This document shows positions 23,023-31,897 of a stretch of DNA of 64,000 nucleotides, one piece after another. Origin of the DNA: Hymenobacter sp. CRA2 (GTDB lineage: Bacteria; Bacteroidota; Bacteroidia; Cytophagales; Hymenobacteraceae); the NCBI RefSeq assembly GCF_002007105.1, contig NZ_MVBC01000018.1:1-64000 (forward strand), read 5' to 3'. The position numbers and the translations under genes were made by a program. The first letter of the stretch is position 1; each line of letters begins with the position of its first letter. The notes below the pieces were generated by a model, which was not told the origin of the DNA, searched no databases, and saw nothing but the letters and a program-made list of their open reading frames with translations.

Positions 23023-23595
23023 TTAATAAATTTCCTGCTCCAGTTCGGCCTCGGTAAAGGGCTGCGCGGGGAGTTGCCCGTCGAACAGGTCTCTGGCAAA
23101 CTCATTGGCCCGGCGCAGCGCCTGGTCGTAGTCGGCCTGCCCTGCGCCAACAGTCCGCGCCAGCACATTGGTCCATACGGCGAAGGTGCGCACGGCGTCG
23201 CTGCCATTCCCAGCCAGCTCCAGTAAGTAGTGCGGGTCTTGAATAGGCTCAAGGAAAGTATTGTGAATGAAGCACCGGGCCAGGTGTAGGAAATGGCTGT
23301 ACACATCCGCCGGGGGCGCAGGTGGCAGCAGTGCCAGCAGTTCCGCCTCGCGTTGCGGGTCGTAACGCCGGTACCGCGCCAGCAAGTACTCCGTAGCGAG
23401 TGTGTCGGGCTGAGGAAGGTGGCGCCGCAGGCCTTCGGCAAACAAGGCAAAGACGTGGTCCAGGTGCTCCCGTTCACGCAGCAACTGCTCCACGTAGGGC
23501 GGCTCGGCGTCGATGAGGTTCCGGTGCACCGTGCCCTTGCAGAGGTAGTACACGAAGAACTGAATCTGCTCAGCCAGCTCAGGTGAGAAGCTCAT
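23023..23595 (-). CDS. Hypothetical protein coupled to a UvrA-like gene, 190 aa
   Basis: The start codon at 23595 overlaps the stop of the upstream UvrA-like gene as ATGA, which implies translational coupling and a shared transcript. The protein is soluble, acidic and mostly helical (FFVYYLCKGTVHRNLIDAEP, FALFAEGLRRHLPQP, YSHFLHLARCFIHNTFLE). It has no recognised motif and a single central hydrophobic core. It could be a partner of the ATPase or only a passenger; a family name cannot be given. Confidence 0.75.
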   Translation of the reverse strand: MSFSPELAEQIQFFVYYLCKGTVHRNLIDAEPPYVEQLLREREHLDHVFALFAEGLRRHLPQPDTLATEYLLARYRRYDPQREAELLALLPPAPPADVYSHFLHLARCFIHNTFLEPIQDPHYLLELAGNGSDAVRTFAVWTNVLARTVGAGQADYDQALRRANEFARDLFDGQLPAQPFTEAELEQEIY

Positions 23596-26177
23596 CCGGC
23601 CACGTTCGTAACCTGCCCGGCCTGGGAGCCTTGCCGAAAGCGCGCCAGGTAGGGCGCCGTGCGGCTCCCCTTGGCCTTGGCCACTTCGGCTGGCGGTCCT
23701 TGGGCCACTACCTGCCCGCCTTCGTCGCCGGCACCGGGGCCCATGTCGATAACCCAGTCCGAACTGGCTACCACGCGCATGTCGTGCTCCACCAGCACTA
23801 CCGTGTTGCCGGCCTCCACCAGCGCTGCCAGCTGCGCGAGCAGCTTTTCCACGTCGGCGGGGTGCAGGCCGGTGGTGGGCTCATCGAGCACGTAGAGCGT
23901 GTTGCCGCGGCCCAGGCGCTGTAGCTCGGTGGCCAGCTTGATGCGTTGCGCCTCCCCGCCCGACAACTCCGTAGCTGGCTGACCCAGGCGCAGGTAGCCC
24001 AGGCCCACTTCGCGCAGCACGGTGAGGGCGCGGTGCACCGTGGGGTCGTCGGCAAAGAATTCCCAGGCGGCATCCACGGTGAGGCCCAGGACCTCGGCAA
24101 TGTTCTTGTCGCGGTAGCGGATTTCGAGCGTCTTGGCATTGTAGCGGGCGCCGTGGCACACCGGGCAGGGCGCGTACACGCTCGGCAGGAACAGCAGCTC
24201 CACCATCACAAAACCCTCACCCTGGCAGTTTTCGCAGCGGCCCTTGGCCACGTTGAAGGAGAAGCGGCCAGCATCGTAGCGGCGCTGCCGGGCCTGGGGC
24301 GTGGCCGCGAACAGCTTGCGCACGTGGTCGAACAAACCGGTGTAGGTGGCCATGTTGGAGCGCGGCGTGCGGCCGATGGGCTTCTGATCCACGCGCACCA
24401 GGCGCTTGATGCTTTCCAGCCCCGCCACGATGCGGCCGCCCGTGGGCAGCGGAACGCGGCGCGCCAACGGGTCGGCGTCGGTTTCTTCTTCGGGCTCCAC
24501 TTCCTGGCCCAGGCACTCAGCCACCAGTTCCACCAGCACCTGGCTGACCAGGCTGGATTTGCCCGAGCCCGACACGCCCGTCACGGTGGTCATCACGCCC
24601 AGCGGGAAGGCCACGTCGAGGTTGCTGAGGTTGTTACGGGTCACGCCGGCCAGCCGTAGCCAGCCAGCCGGCGTGCGCGGTGCCGCCACAGCAGCCGCCT
24701 CCTGCCGAAACAGGTAACGGCGCGTTTGGGAATCCTCAACCTGCTCCAGGCCCGCGGGCGGACCGCTGTAGAGGATTTCGCCGCCCTTTTCGCCGGCGGC
24801 CGGACCCACGTCCACCAGCCAGTCGGCCTGGCGCACCACGTCGAGGTTGTGCTCCACCACGAAGAGCGAGTTGCCGGCTTGCCGTAGGCTTTTCAGGGCT
24901 TTCAGCAGGGCTTCGGTATCGGAAGGATGCAGGCCGGCCGAGGGCTCATCGAGCACGTACACTACGCCGAACAAATTGGAATACAACTGGGTAGCCAGGC
25001 GCAGGCGCTGTAGCTCGCCGGGCGAGAGCGTGGGCGTACTGCGCTCCAGGGCGAGGTAGCCCAGGCCCAGATCGAGGAGCACGGAGAGGCGGGCGCACAG
25101 GTCCTCGGCAATGCGCTGCGCTACAATGGCCTGCTCGGGGTGCTCGGCGTCGTGCTTGCGGCGCCCCTTGGCGGTGCCCTCAGCGAAGGGCCGCAGCAGG
25201 GCGGCCACGCGCTTGAGCGGCAGGGCGGCCATGTCGGCAATGTCGCGCCCGGCGAAGGTCACCGACAGCGACTCGGGCCGCAGGCGCTTGCCGTGGCAGG
25301 TGGGGCACTCGGTGCTGAGCATGTACTGCAGGGCGCGCTTTTTCATCAGCGGGCTCTGGGTGTTGGCGAAGGTGTGGAGCACGTGGCGCCGTACGCTGGT
25401 AAAGGTGCCCATGTAGTTGGGCGGCTCCTTGCGCTTGAGGGCACGCTGCGTTTCGGCGGGCGTGTAGCCGGGGTACACGGGCACCACCGGCTGCTCTTCG
25501 GTAAACAGAATCCAGTCGCGCTGCGCCTGCGGCAAGTCCTGCCACGGGATGTCCACGTCGTAGCCCAGCGTGACGAGGATGTCGCGCTGATTCTGCCCGC
25601 CCCAGGCCTGCGGCCACGCGGCAATGGCCCGCTCGCGGATGGTGAGCGTGGGGTCGGGCACCATGCTCTGCTCCGTCACTTCGTAGATGCGCCCCAGGCC
25701 GTGGCACTGCGGGCAGGCGCCCTCAGCGGTGTTGGAGGAAAAAGCTTCGGCGTAGATGATGCCCTGCCCCGCGGGGTAGTCGCCGGCGCGGGAGTAGAGC
25801 ATGCGCAGCAGGTTCGACAAGGTAGTGACCGAGCCCACCGAGGAGCGCGTGGTGGGCGTGCCGCGCTGCTGCTGGAGGGCTACCGCGGGCGGTAGCCCGT
25901 CGATGCTGTCGACTTCGGGCACGGCCATCTGGTGAAACAAGCGCCGCGCGTACGGCGACACCGACTCCAGGTAGCGGCGCTGGGCCTCGGCGTAGAGCGT
26001 GCCGAAGGCCAGCGAGGATTTGCCCGAGCCCGACACGCCAGTAAACACCACCAAGGCGTCGCGCGGAATGTCCACGCTGACGTCTTTGAGGTTGTGCTCC
26101 CGGGCGCCGCGCACGCGCACGAAGCCATCATTGGAATTGGCAGCGGAAGAAGCAGGAAGAGCGGAGGAGTCGGACAT
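23592..26177 (-). CDS. UvrA2-type excinuclease-like ABC ATPase, 861 aa
   Basis: The start at 26177 (MSDSSALPASSA) precedes the first Walker A, FTGVSGSGKSSLAFGTLYAE; a longer frame upstream adds nothing conserved. Two ABC modules are present. The first has signature LSPGELQRLRLATQ. The second has Walker A VTGVSGSGKSSLVSQVL and signature LSGGEAQRIKLATE. Zinc-finger cysteines are CPQCHG, CPTCHG and the CENCQG...CPVCHG pair. At about 860 aa the protein is about 90 residues shorter than canonical UvrA, consistent with the UvrA2 class that lacks the UvrB-binding domain and is linked to DNA-damage or drug tolerance. It is coupled to the 190-aa unknown. Confidence 0.88.
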   Translation of the reverse strand: MSDSSALPASSAANSNDGFVRVRGAREHNLKDVSVDIPRDALVVFTGVSGSGKSSLAFGTLYAEAQRRYLESVSPYARRLFHQMAVPEVDSIDGLPPAVALQQQRGTPTTRSSVGSVTTLSNLLRMLYSRAGDYPAGQGIIYAEAFSSNTAEGACPQCHGLGRIYEVTEQSMVPDPTLTIRERAIAAWPQAWGGQNQRDILVTLGYDVDIPWQDLPQAQRDWILFTEEQPVVPVYPGYTPAETQRALKRKEPPNYMGTFTSVRRHVLHTFANTQSPLMKKRALQYMLSTECPTCHGKRLRPESLSVTFAGRDIADMAALPLKRVAALLRPFAEGTAKGRRKHDAEHPEQAIVAQRIAEDLCARLSVLLDLGLGYLALERSTPTLSPGELQRLRLATQLYSNLFGVVYVLDEPSAGLHPSDTEALLKALKSLRQAGNSLFVVEHNLDVVRQADWLVDVGPAAGEKGGEILYSGPPAGLEQVEDSQTRRYLFRQEAAAVAAPRTPAGWLRLAGVTRNNLSNLDVAFPLGVMTTVTGVSGSGKSSLVSQVLVELVAECLGQEVEPEEETDADPLARRVPLPTGGRIVAGLESIKRLVRVDQKPIGRTPRSNMATYTGLFDHVRKLFAATPQARQRRYDAGRFSFNVAKGRCENCQGEGFVMVELLFLPSVYAPCPVCHGARYNAKTLEIRYRDKNIAEVLGLTVDAAWEFFADDPTVHRALTVLREVGLGYLRLGQPATELSGGEAQRIKLATELQRLGRGNTLYVLDEPTTGLHPADVEKLLAQLAALVEAGNTVVLVEHDMRVVASSDWVIDMGPGAGDEGGQVVAQGPPAEVAKAKGSRTAPYLARFRQGSQAGQVTNVAG

Positions 26178-26293
26178 AGCAGCGAGCAAGGAATTGCCCA
26201 GTATACGGCACCAAGCGCCCATGCATCCGAAATTCGGCTACCGCCAGCCTGGTTGGAGCACGCAGCACGCTTATTATCCGTCGTTTAGCTGGG

Positions 26294-26758
26294 TCACTCT
26301 AGCTCTGCGGCGGTAGAAGCTACCCGCAGCAGGCATTCCGAGTTGATGCAGTAGCGCAAACCTGCCGGCTCGGGCCCATCGGGAAACACGTGGCCGAGGT
26401 GACTGTCGCACACGTTGCAGCGCACCTCGATGCGCTGCATGTGGTGTGAGTCGTCGAAGGCGTATTTGACGATGTTCCTGGCGGCGGGCTGGGTGAAGCT
26501 GGGCCAGCCCGATATGGCGTGGTACTTGGTGCCAGCGTCGAACAACACGCTGCCGCAGCCCCGGCACCGGTACTGGCCCGGCTCATACACGCGGCAGTAG
26601 GCGTTGCGGTAAGGCGGCTCGGTGCCTTGCTCCCGCATCACGTGGTACTGGGCGGGCGTGAGCAGGGCCCGCCATTCGGCATCGGTTTTCTCCACCCGAT
26701 GCGGCGGCTCGGGGTTGCTGTACTTGGCGAATTTCAGCACGTCGATCCAGCGAAGCAT
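26294..26758 (-). CDS. msrB: Peptide-methionine (R)-S-oxide reductase MsrB, 154 aa
   Basis: The start at 26758 (MLRWIDVLKFAKYSNPEPPH) was preferred over a longer frame. Motifs of MsrB are complete: two zinc CxxC pairs (CRGCG and CNVCD), YHAISGWPSF for substrate binding, GHVFPDGPEPAGLRYC, and the catalytic Cys in RYCINSECL. The enzyme reduces methionine-R-sulfoxide in proteins, using thioredoxin-type reductants. There is no signal peptide, so it acts in the cytoplasm. It is a single gene. Confidence 0.93.
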   Translation of the reverse strand: MLRWIDVLKFAKYSNPEPPHRVEKTDAEWRALLTPAQYHVMREQGTEPPYRNAYCRVYEPGQYRCRGCGSVLFDAGTKYHAISGWPSFTQPAARNIVKYAFDDSHHMQRIEVRCNVCDSHLGHVFPDGPEPAGLRYCINSECLLRVASTAAELE

Positions 26759-27003
26759 ACGGCTGGTACGCGTAATCAGGCAAGTGGGCTGCGTTTCGCG
26801 GTTCGGCGTCACACGTCGTATCCGAAGAGCCGTTAAAGGCACTCTGAACGGTTGTGCTTTATCCGCCTCCTTCGGTTCGACTGCACGGACGACAGATAAA
26901 GCAGGATCGATCCAGCGTTTTCAGATACGGCCTGGCGGACCTGATGCCTCCTAAGTGAAGCCGGGGGCCGCTCCATGCGTCAGCAGCGCTAAATTACTAG
27001 CGC

Positions 27004-28341
27004 TTAAGAAGTGGCGGAAGCTACCTGCGCCAGCGCCTGCTCGATGTCGGCAAACAACGGGCGCGCCGCCACCTCGGGCTGCACGCAGCGCCGCTGCAAG
27101 GCCCACAGCCCCTCCCCTATGGCCTCGGCGCTGGCGGGAAGCTGGCAATGAGTAAGCAGTTCTTCCAGCAGGCAGCCGAAAGCCCGCACTTCCAACCGCT
27201 GCAGCGCGGTGGCCGCGGCCACGTCCGTGGGTTCGTAGAAGCTAGCCGCGCCAAAGTCGCCGAGCAGGCACTCCCCGGCTTCCGTGGTGAGAATATTGTG
27301 GGCGTACAGGTCGCCGTGCAGGATGCCCTGCGCGTGCAGGTGCGCTGCCACACCGGCTATGCCCCGAGCAATGCGCAACGCAGCTTCGACGCTGAAGCGC
27401 GTATCAGAAGCGTAAACGTCGCGGGTGCAGGTGGCGAAACTGGGCGGCCCGGCCAGGTTACGGAACGCCGGATCGATCAGCGCCAGCACCAGGCCTTCGG
27501 CGCCGTTGGGGTGCCCTTCGATTTTGCCCTCCACCCCGATCAGGTTGGGGTGCTGCCCGGCGCTGATGCAGGCGTCCATTTCGCTGCGAGGCAGCCCGTC
27601 GCTGGTCACCTGACCCTTGAACAGCTTCACGGCTATGGCGCGGGGCGGGGCATCGGCCGCCTGCCACTGGGCGCGGAAGATGACGCCCGAGGCGCCTTCC
27701 CCGAGTTGCTCCTCCAGGGTCAGCTCCGGCCAGTTAATAGCCTGGATGGGATGCCGGGCCACCACGGCCGCTTCGCTGCGGTCGGCGAAGGGGTTGCCGG
27801 CGTAGGCCAGCCACGCGAGGCGCGGCAGCTGCAGCAGCCAGGCGGGCAAGGCGGTGAAACGGTTGGCGGCCAGGCGCAGCAGCTCCAGCTGGGTGCAGGC
27901 CGCCATCGTTTCGGGTAGCTCCTGGAGCTGGTTGCCGGCCAGCATGAGCTTCTGCAGGTGCTGGCAGCGGCCGATTTCGGGCGGCAGGGCCTGCAGCGCG
28001 TTGTCGGTGAGGATGAGCCAGCGCAGCTGCGGCGGCAGCGCGGCCCCGGGCAAGGTATGGATGCGGTTGGCCTTGAAGCCCACCATGCTCAGCGCCGGGC
28101 ACTGGCCCACGGACTCGGGCACGGCAGTAAACTGATTGTCGGAGCAGAACAGGATGCGCAGCTTGTGCAGGCGGCCCAGATCGGCGGGCAGCGTGCTCAG
28201 GGCGTTGCCGGACAGGTTGAGGACTTCGAGCGTATCGGCCAGCTCAAAGATTTCGCGGGGAAATTCGGTCAGACCTTCTGATAAGTTGAGGCGGGTAGCT
28301 CCGGCCAGCCGACCGGCGCGCAGTTGTTCGAGCGTGTGCAT
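27004..28341 (-). CDS. Leucine-rich-repeat protein kinase, 445 aa
   Basis: Residues about 15-195 hold eight or so leucine-rich repeats (LEVLNLSGNALSTLPADLGR, LQKLMLAGNQLQELPETM). A eukaryotic-like kinase domain occupies about 210-440: glycine loop LGEGASGVIFRA, Lys in IAVKLFK, catalytic loop HGDLYAHNIL (HGD in place of HRD), and DFG in LLGDFGAASFYE. All catalytic residues are present, so it is probably active. It has no membrane segment or signal peptide. Bacterial LRR-kinases of this form are known in several phyla but their targets are mostly unknown. It is a single gene, divergent from the M3 peptidase gene. Confidence 0.88.
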   Translation of the reverse strand: MHTLEQLRAGRLAGATRLNLSEGLTEFPREIFELADTLEVLNLSGNALSTLPADLGRLHKLRILFCSDNQFTAVPESVGQCPALSMVGFKANRIHTLPGAALPPQLRWLILTDNALQALPPEIGRCQHLQKLMLAGNQLQELPETMAACTQLELLRLAANRFTALPAWLLQLPRLAWLAYAGNPFADRSEAAVVARHPIQAINWPELTLEEQLGEGASGVIFRAQWQAADAPPRAIAVKLFKGQVTSDGLPRSEMDACISAGQHPNLIGVEGKIEGHPNGAEGLVLALIDPAFRNLAGPPSFATCTRDVYASDTRFSVEAALRIARGIAGVAAHLHAQGILHGDLYAHNILTTEAGECLLGDFGAASFYEPTDVAAATALQRLEVRAFGCLLEELLTHCQLPASAEAIGEGLWALQRRCVQPEVAARPLFADIEQALAQVASATS

Positions 28342-28521
28342 GGGGGCAAAGGTCGGTACTGCCGCGGCTACGGCCGCGGGCCCGGCGCGGCCGTGCAGTT
28401 ACCCGGGTTGGGCTTCTGGTCAGTGGTCGAAGAAAATACCTCTGGCCGGGCGGTTTTGGCTATGAGCGGCGGCCTTCGCCAACGGGCCTGCTTGCTTTTT
28501 CGGCGGTGCCTCGGCAAAGCC

Positions 28522-28531
28522 TGTTATCTTG
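28522..28531 (+). promoter_or_regulatory. Candidate -7 element TGTTATCTTG
   Basis: The decamer TGTTATCTTG occurs 33 bp before the M3 peptidase start. The identical decamer is found before the WYL regulator (37849-37858) and the sensor kinase (63223-63232), in each case just upstream of a start codon. Confidence 0.5.
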
Positions 28532-28564
28532 AGCACGCGCGCTCCTTGGCGCCGCTTTCTGCCA

Positions 28565-30793
28565 ATGGCTTTCCGTTCTTCTTTTACTCGTCCGCAGGTG
28601 CTGGTCGGCACCCTGCTTTCCCTGGGTCTTTCCTTCGCCGTGCCGTACTCATCCAGCCTTGCCCAAACGGCGCCCGCGGCTTCGGCTGCGGCCGCCACCA
28701 ATCCGCTGCTGGCGCCCTGGTCGGGCCCCTACGGCGGCATTCCGCCCTTCGACCGCGTGGCCGTCAGCCAGTTCAAGCCGGCGCTGGAAGCAGCCATGGC
28801 GCAAAACCTGGCCGAAATTCAGGCCATTGCCACCAACAAAGACGCGCCCACCTTCGACAACACCATTGCGGCCATGGAGCGCGCCGGCCGGCAGCTCGAC
28901 GAGGTGCAGACGGTGTACGGCATCTGGAGCGGCAACATGAGCACCCCGGAGGTGCAGACGGTGCAGCGCGAAATGGCGCCGCGCCTGGCCGCCTTTGCCG
29001 ATCAGATTACCCAGAACGAGGCGCTGTTCCGGCGCATCGAGGCGGTGTACAACTCACCCGACAAAAAGAAGCTCACGCCCGAGCAGCAACGCCTGACCTG
29101 GCTGTACTACAACAACTTCGTGCGCGCCGGCGCCCGCCTCGACGCCGCGGCCAAGAAGCGCCTGTCGGAAATCAACCAGCAGCTGGCGGGCCTGTTCACG
29201 CGCTTCAGCCAGAACGTGCTGGCCGACGAAACCGACTCGGTGCTGGTGCTGAAAGCGCCCGCCGACCTGGGCGGCCTGCCCGCCTCGCTGCGCGCCGATG
29301 CCGCCAACGCGGCCACCACGCGCAAGCTGGCGGGGGCCGGGGCCATTCTGAATACCCGCTCTTCCATCGAGCCCTTCCTCACCTACTCCGACCAGCGCAA
29401 GCTGCGCGAGAAGGCCTGGCGCATGTTCTACAACCGCGGCGACAACGGCGGCGCCCGCGACAACAACGCCATTATCACCGACATTCTGCAGCTGCGCGCC
29501 GAGCGGGCCAAGCTGCTGGGCTACCAGACCCACGCCCACTGGCGCCTCGACAACACCATGGCCAAAACGCCCGAAGCCGCCATGGCCCTGATGGAGGAAG
29601 TGTGGAAGCCCGCCGTGGCCCGCGCCAAGGAAGAAGTGGCCGACATGCAGGCCCTGGCCAACAAGGAAGGCGCTAACCTCACCATCGAGCCCTGGGACTA
29701 CCGCTACTACGCCGAGAAGGTGCGCAAGGCCCGCTACGACCTCGACCAGAACGAGGTGAAGCAGTACCTGCAACTGGAAAAACTGCGCGAAGGCATGTTC
29801 TGGGTGGCGGGCGAGTTGTTCAACTTCGCGTTTACGCCCGTCACCAACGTGCCCGTGTACCACCCCGACGTGCGCGTGTGGGAGGTGAAGGACAAGACCT
29901 CGGGCAAGCACATCGGCCTGTGGTATTTCGATCCGTACGCGCGTCCCGGCAAGCGCTCCGGCGCCTGGATGAACGCCTACCGCAAGCAGGCCCGCCTCGA
30001 CGGCGAGGTAACGACCATCGTGTCAAACAACTCCAACTTCGTAAAGGGCAAGGACGGCGAGCCGGTGCTCATTTCCTGGACCGACGCTACTACCCTCTTC
30101 CACGAGTTCGGCCACGCCCTGCACGGCTTGTCGTCGAACGTGACTTACCCCTCGCTCTCGGGCACTTCAGTGGTGCGCGACTACGTGGAATTCCCCTCCC
30201 AGCTGCTCGAAAACTGGCTGCCCACGCCGCAGGTGCTCCAGCGCTTTGCCCTGCACTACCAGACGGGTAAGCCCATTCCGCAGGCCCTGGTCGACCGCAT
30301 CGAGAAGGCCTCCACGTTCAACCAGGGCTTCGAAACCACCGAGTTTCTGGGCAGCGCCCTCATCGACATGAAGCTGCACCTGGCCGGCAGCCAGAAGATT
30401 GACGCCGATAAATTTGAGCGCGAAACCCTGGCTCAGCTCGGCATGCCGCGCGAAATCGTGATGCGCCACCGCACGCCGCAGTTCTCGCACGTGTTTGCCA
30501 GCGACGGGTACTCGGCCGGTTACTACAGCTACCTGTGGTCGGTGGTGCTGGCCTCTGATGCCTACAGCGCCTTCACCGAAGCCGGCGGCGCCTACGACAA
30601 AGCCGTGGCCCGGCGCCTGACCCAGAACGTCTTCTCGGTGGGCAACACCATCGACCCGGCCGAGGGCTACCGCCGCTTCCGCGGCCGTGACCCGAAAATC
30701 GACGCGCTGATGCGTGAGCGAGGCTTTCCGGTGAAAAGCGCTAGTGCCCCAAAGTCGGCCGACAAGAAAGCGGCGCCCAAAAAAAAGAGCTAA
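28565..30793 (+). CDS. dcp: M3-family peptidyl-dipeptidase, Dcp-like, exported, 742 aa
   Basis: ATG 28565 gives a signal peptide (VLVGTLLSLGLSFAVPYSSS, cleavage after LAQ). The protein follows the oligopeptidase layout of M3 enzymes, with the zinc motif FHEFGHALHGL at about residue 515, the downstream Glu ligand in DYVEFPSQLLENW, and the catalytic His/Tyr region SDGYSAGYYSYLWS near the C-terminus. Dcp-type enzymes remove C-terminal dipeptides. Export to the periplasm is expected, unlike the E. coli cytosolic form. The last 15 residues are a Lys-rich tail (KSADKKAAPKKKS). A terminator follows. Confidence 0.92.
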   Translation: MAFRSSFTRPQVLVGTLLSLGLSFAVPYSSSLAQTAPAASAAAATNPLLAPWSGPYGGIPPFDRVAVSQFKPALEAAMAQNLAEIQAIATNKDAPTFDNTIAAMERAGRQLDEVQTVYGIWSGNMSTPEVQTVQREMAPRLAAFADQITQNEALFRRIEAVYNSPDKKKLTPEQQRLTWLYYNNFVRAGARLDAAAKKRLSEINQQLAGLFTRFSQNVLADETDSVLVLKAPADLGGLPASLRADAANAATTRKLAGAGAILNTRSSIEPFLTYSDQRKLREKAWRMFYNRGDNGGARDNNAIITDILQLRAERAKLLGYQTHAHWRLDNTMAKTPEAAMALMEEVWKPAVARAKEEVADMQALANKEGANLTIEPWDYRYYAEKVRKARYDLDQNEVKQYLQLEKLREGMFWVAGELFNFAFTPVTNVPVYHPDVRVWEVKDKTSGKHIGLWYFDPYARPGKRSGAWMNAYRKQARLDGEVTTIVSNNSNFVKGKDGEPVLISWTDATTLFHEFGHALHGLSSNVTYPSLSGTSVVRDYVEFPSQLLENWLPTPQVLQRFALHYQTGKPIPQALVDRIEKASTFNQGFETTEFLGSALIDMKLHLAGSQKIDADKFERETLAQLGMPREIVMRHRTPQFSHVFASDGYSAGYYSYLWSVVLASDAYSAFTEAGGAYDKAVARRLTQNVFSVGNTIDPAEGYRRFRGRDPKIDALMRERGFPVKSASAPKSADKKAAPKKKS

Positions 30794-30817
30794 GCCGGCA
30801 ACGACTCCGGTTACACA

Positions 30818-30856
30818 AGCACCGCCTCCTCAACACCAGTTGGGGAGGCGGTGCTG
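30818..30856. terminator. Intrinsic terminator after the M3 peptidase gene
   Basis: A perfect 12-bp stem, AGCACCGCCTCC / GGAGGCGGTGCT, with a 14-nt loop lies 25 bp after the stop. Only a weak T-run follows. Confidence 0.65.
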
Positions 30857-30961
30857 CTTATACGGGTGTATTTGGCGAATACAGGGAATAAGTTGTACCT
30901 TATTCGTATTCAGCGCCCGTCCACCCCTCGGGGCTCTGCTCACCTTTTGCTGCCAAAAGCT

Positions 30962-31819
30962 ATGCAGAACATCCTCGTTCCCACCGATTTCTCGCCCGAA
31001 GCCCACAACGCGTTTGAAGTAGCGCTGCAGGTGGCGCACCGCACGGGCGGGCACATTACGCTGCTGCACGTGGTGAGTGTGCCCGGTTCGTCCGGCGTGG
31101 TATCGACGGGCAGCGGCACCGCCGGAGGCGGCGGGCTGGCCGACGTATTCATGCTGAAGCTGCTGCAGGTCACCAAGCAACGCATGCTGGAGTGGATGGT
31201 GGAGGCCTACCGCGACATGCCCGACGTGCCGGTGGAGGATCTAGTGCAAACCGGCCCCGTCGACGAGGCCATTCTGGAGGTCATCCGCTCCCGCCACATC
31301 GATCTGCTGGTGGTGGGCTCGCACGAGCAGACGCCCGGCACGCACTTCTTCGCCGATTCCGGCGCCGAGCGGCTGGTGCGCCTCTCACCCTGCCCGGTGC
31401 TCACCGTGAAGCATCCCGCCCACGACTTCGAAGTGCGCCACCTGGTGTTTGCCTCCGACTTTACGGCCGAAGCCGACCGCGCCGTGCCCAGCCTGCAGCG
31501 CCTGCGCGCCGCCTTCCCCGATGCCCTGCTGCACCTGCTCGACGTGGAGCCGAGCGTGGACCGTCACCAAGCCGCCCTGGACCGCATCCACGACTTTGCC
31601 CGCCGGCACCAACTCGGCCCCTACGAGCCCGACGTGTTCGACGCGCCCAAGGTCAGTGCGGGCATTCCGCGCTTTGCCGAGCAGGCCCACGCCGATTTGG
31701 TGGTAATGCTCACCCACGGCCGCACCGGCTTGCGGCACTTCCTGCAGGGCAGCATCGCCGAAAACGTGGCCGTGCACGCCGCTGCCCCTGTGCTGACGCT
31801 GCACCCGCAGGACTACTGA
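30962..31819 (+). CDS. Tandem universal stress protein, 285 aa
   Basis: ATG 30962 starts the typical MQNILVPTDFSPEAHNAFEV; the upstream frame is not Usp-like. Two Usp domains run in tandem. The first (residues 1-145) ends with VVGSHEQTPGTHFFADSGAE and CPVLTVK. The second (about 148-285) begins HLVFASDFTAEADRAVPSLQ and ends MLTHGRTGLRHFLQGSIAEN, where G-x2-G-x9-GS/T-type ATP-binding residues are partly preserved. Cytoplasmic stress-related binding of ATP or other ligands is expected. It is convergent with SelO across an unusually long hairpin. Confidence 0.9.
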   Translation: MQNILVPTDFSPEAHNAFEVALQVAHRTGGHITLLHVVSVPGSSGVVSTGSGTAGGGGLADVFMLKLLQVTKQRMLEWMVEAYRDMPDVPVEDLVQTGPVDEAILEVIRSRHIDLLVVGSHEQTPGTHFFADSGAERLVRLSPCPVLTVKHPAHDFEVRHLVFASDFTAEADRAVPSLQRLRAAFPDALLHLLDVEPSVDRHQAALDRIHDFARRHQLGPYEPDVFDAPKVSAGIPRFAEQAHADLVVMLTHGRTGLRHFLQGSIAENVAVHAAAPVLTLHPQDY

Positions 31820-31825
31820 TACTTC

Positions 31826-31890
31826 CTAGAAACCGACGCGGCCCCGCTCACACCTTTGCAAGGTGTGAGCGGGGCCGCGTCGGTTTCTAG
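31826..31890. terminator. 31-bp perfect hairpin between usp and selO
   Basis: Arms 31826-31856 and 31860-31890 are perfect inverted repeats of 31 bp with a 3-nt loop (TGC). The hairpin begins 7 bp after one stop and ends 7 bp before the other. It is the most stable stem in the window and presumably ends both converging transcripts. Confidence 0.8.
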
Positions 31891-31897
31891 CCGCTAA

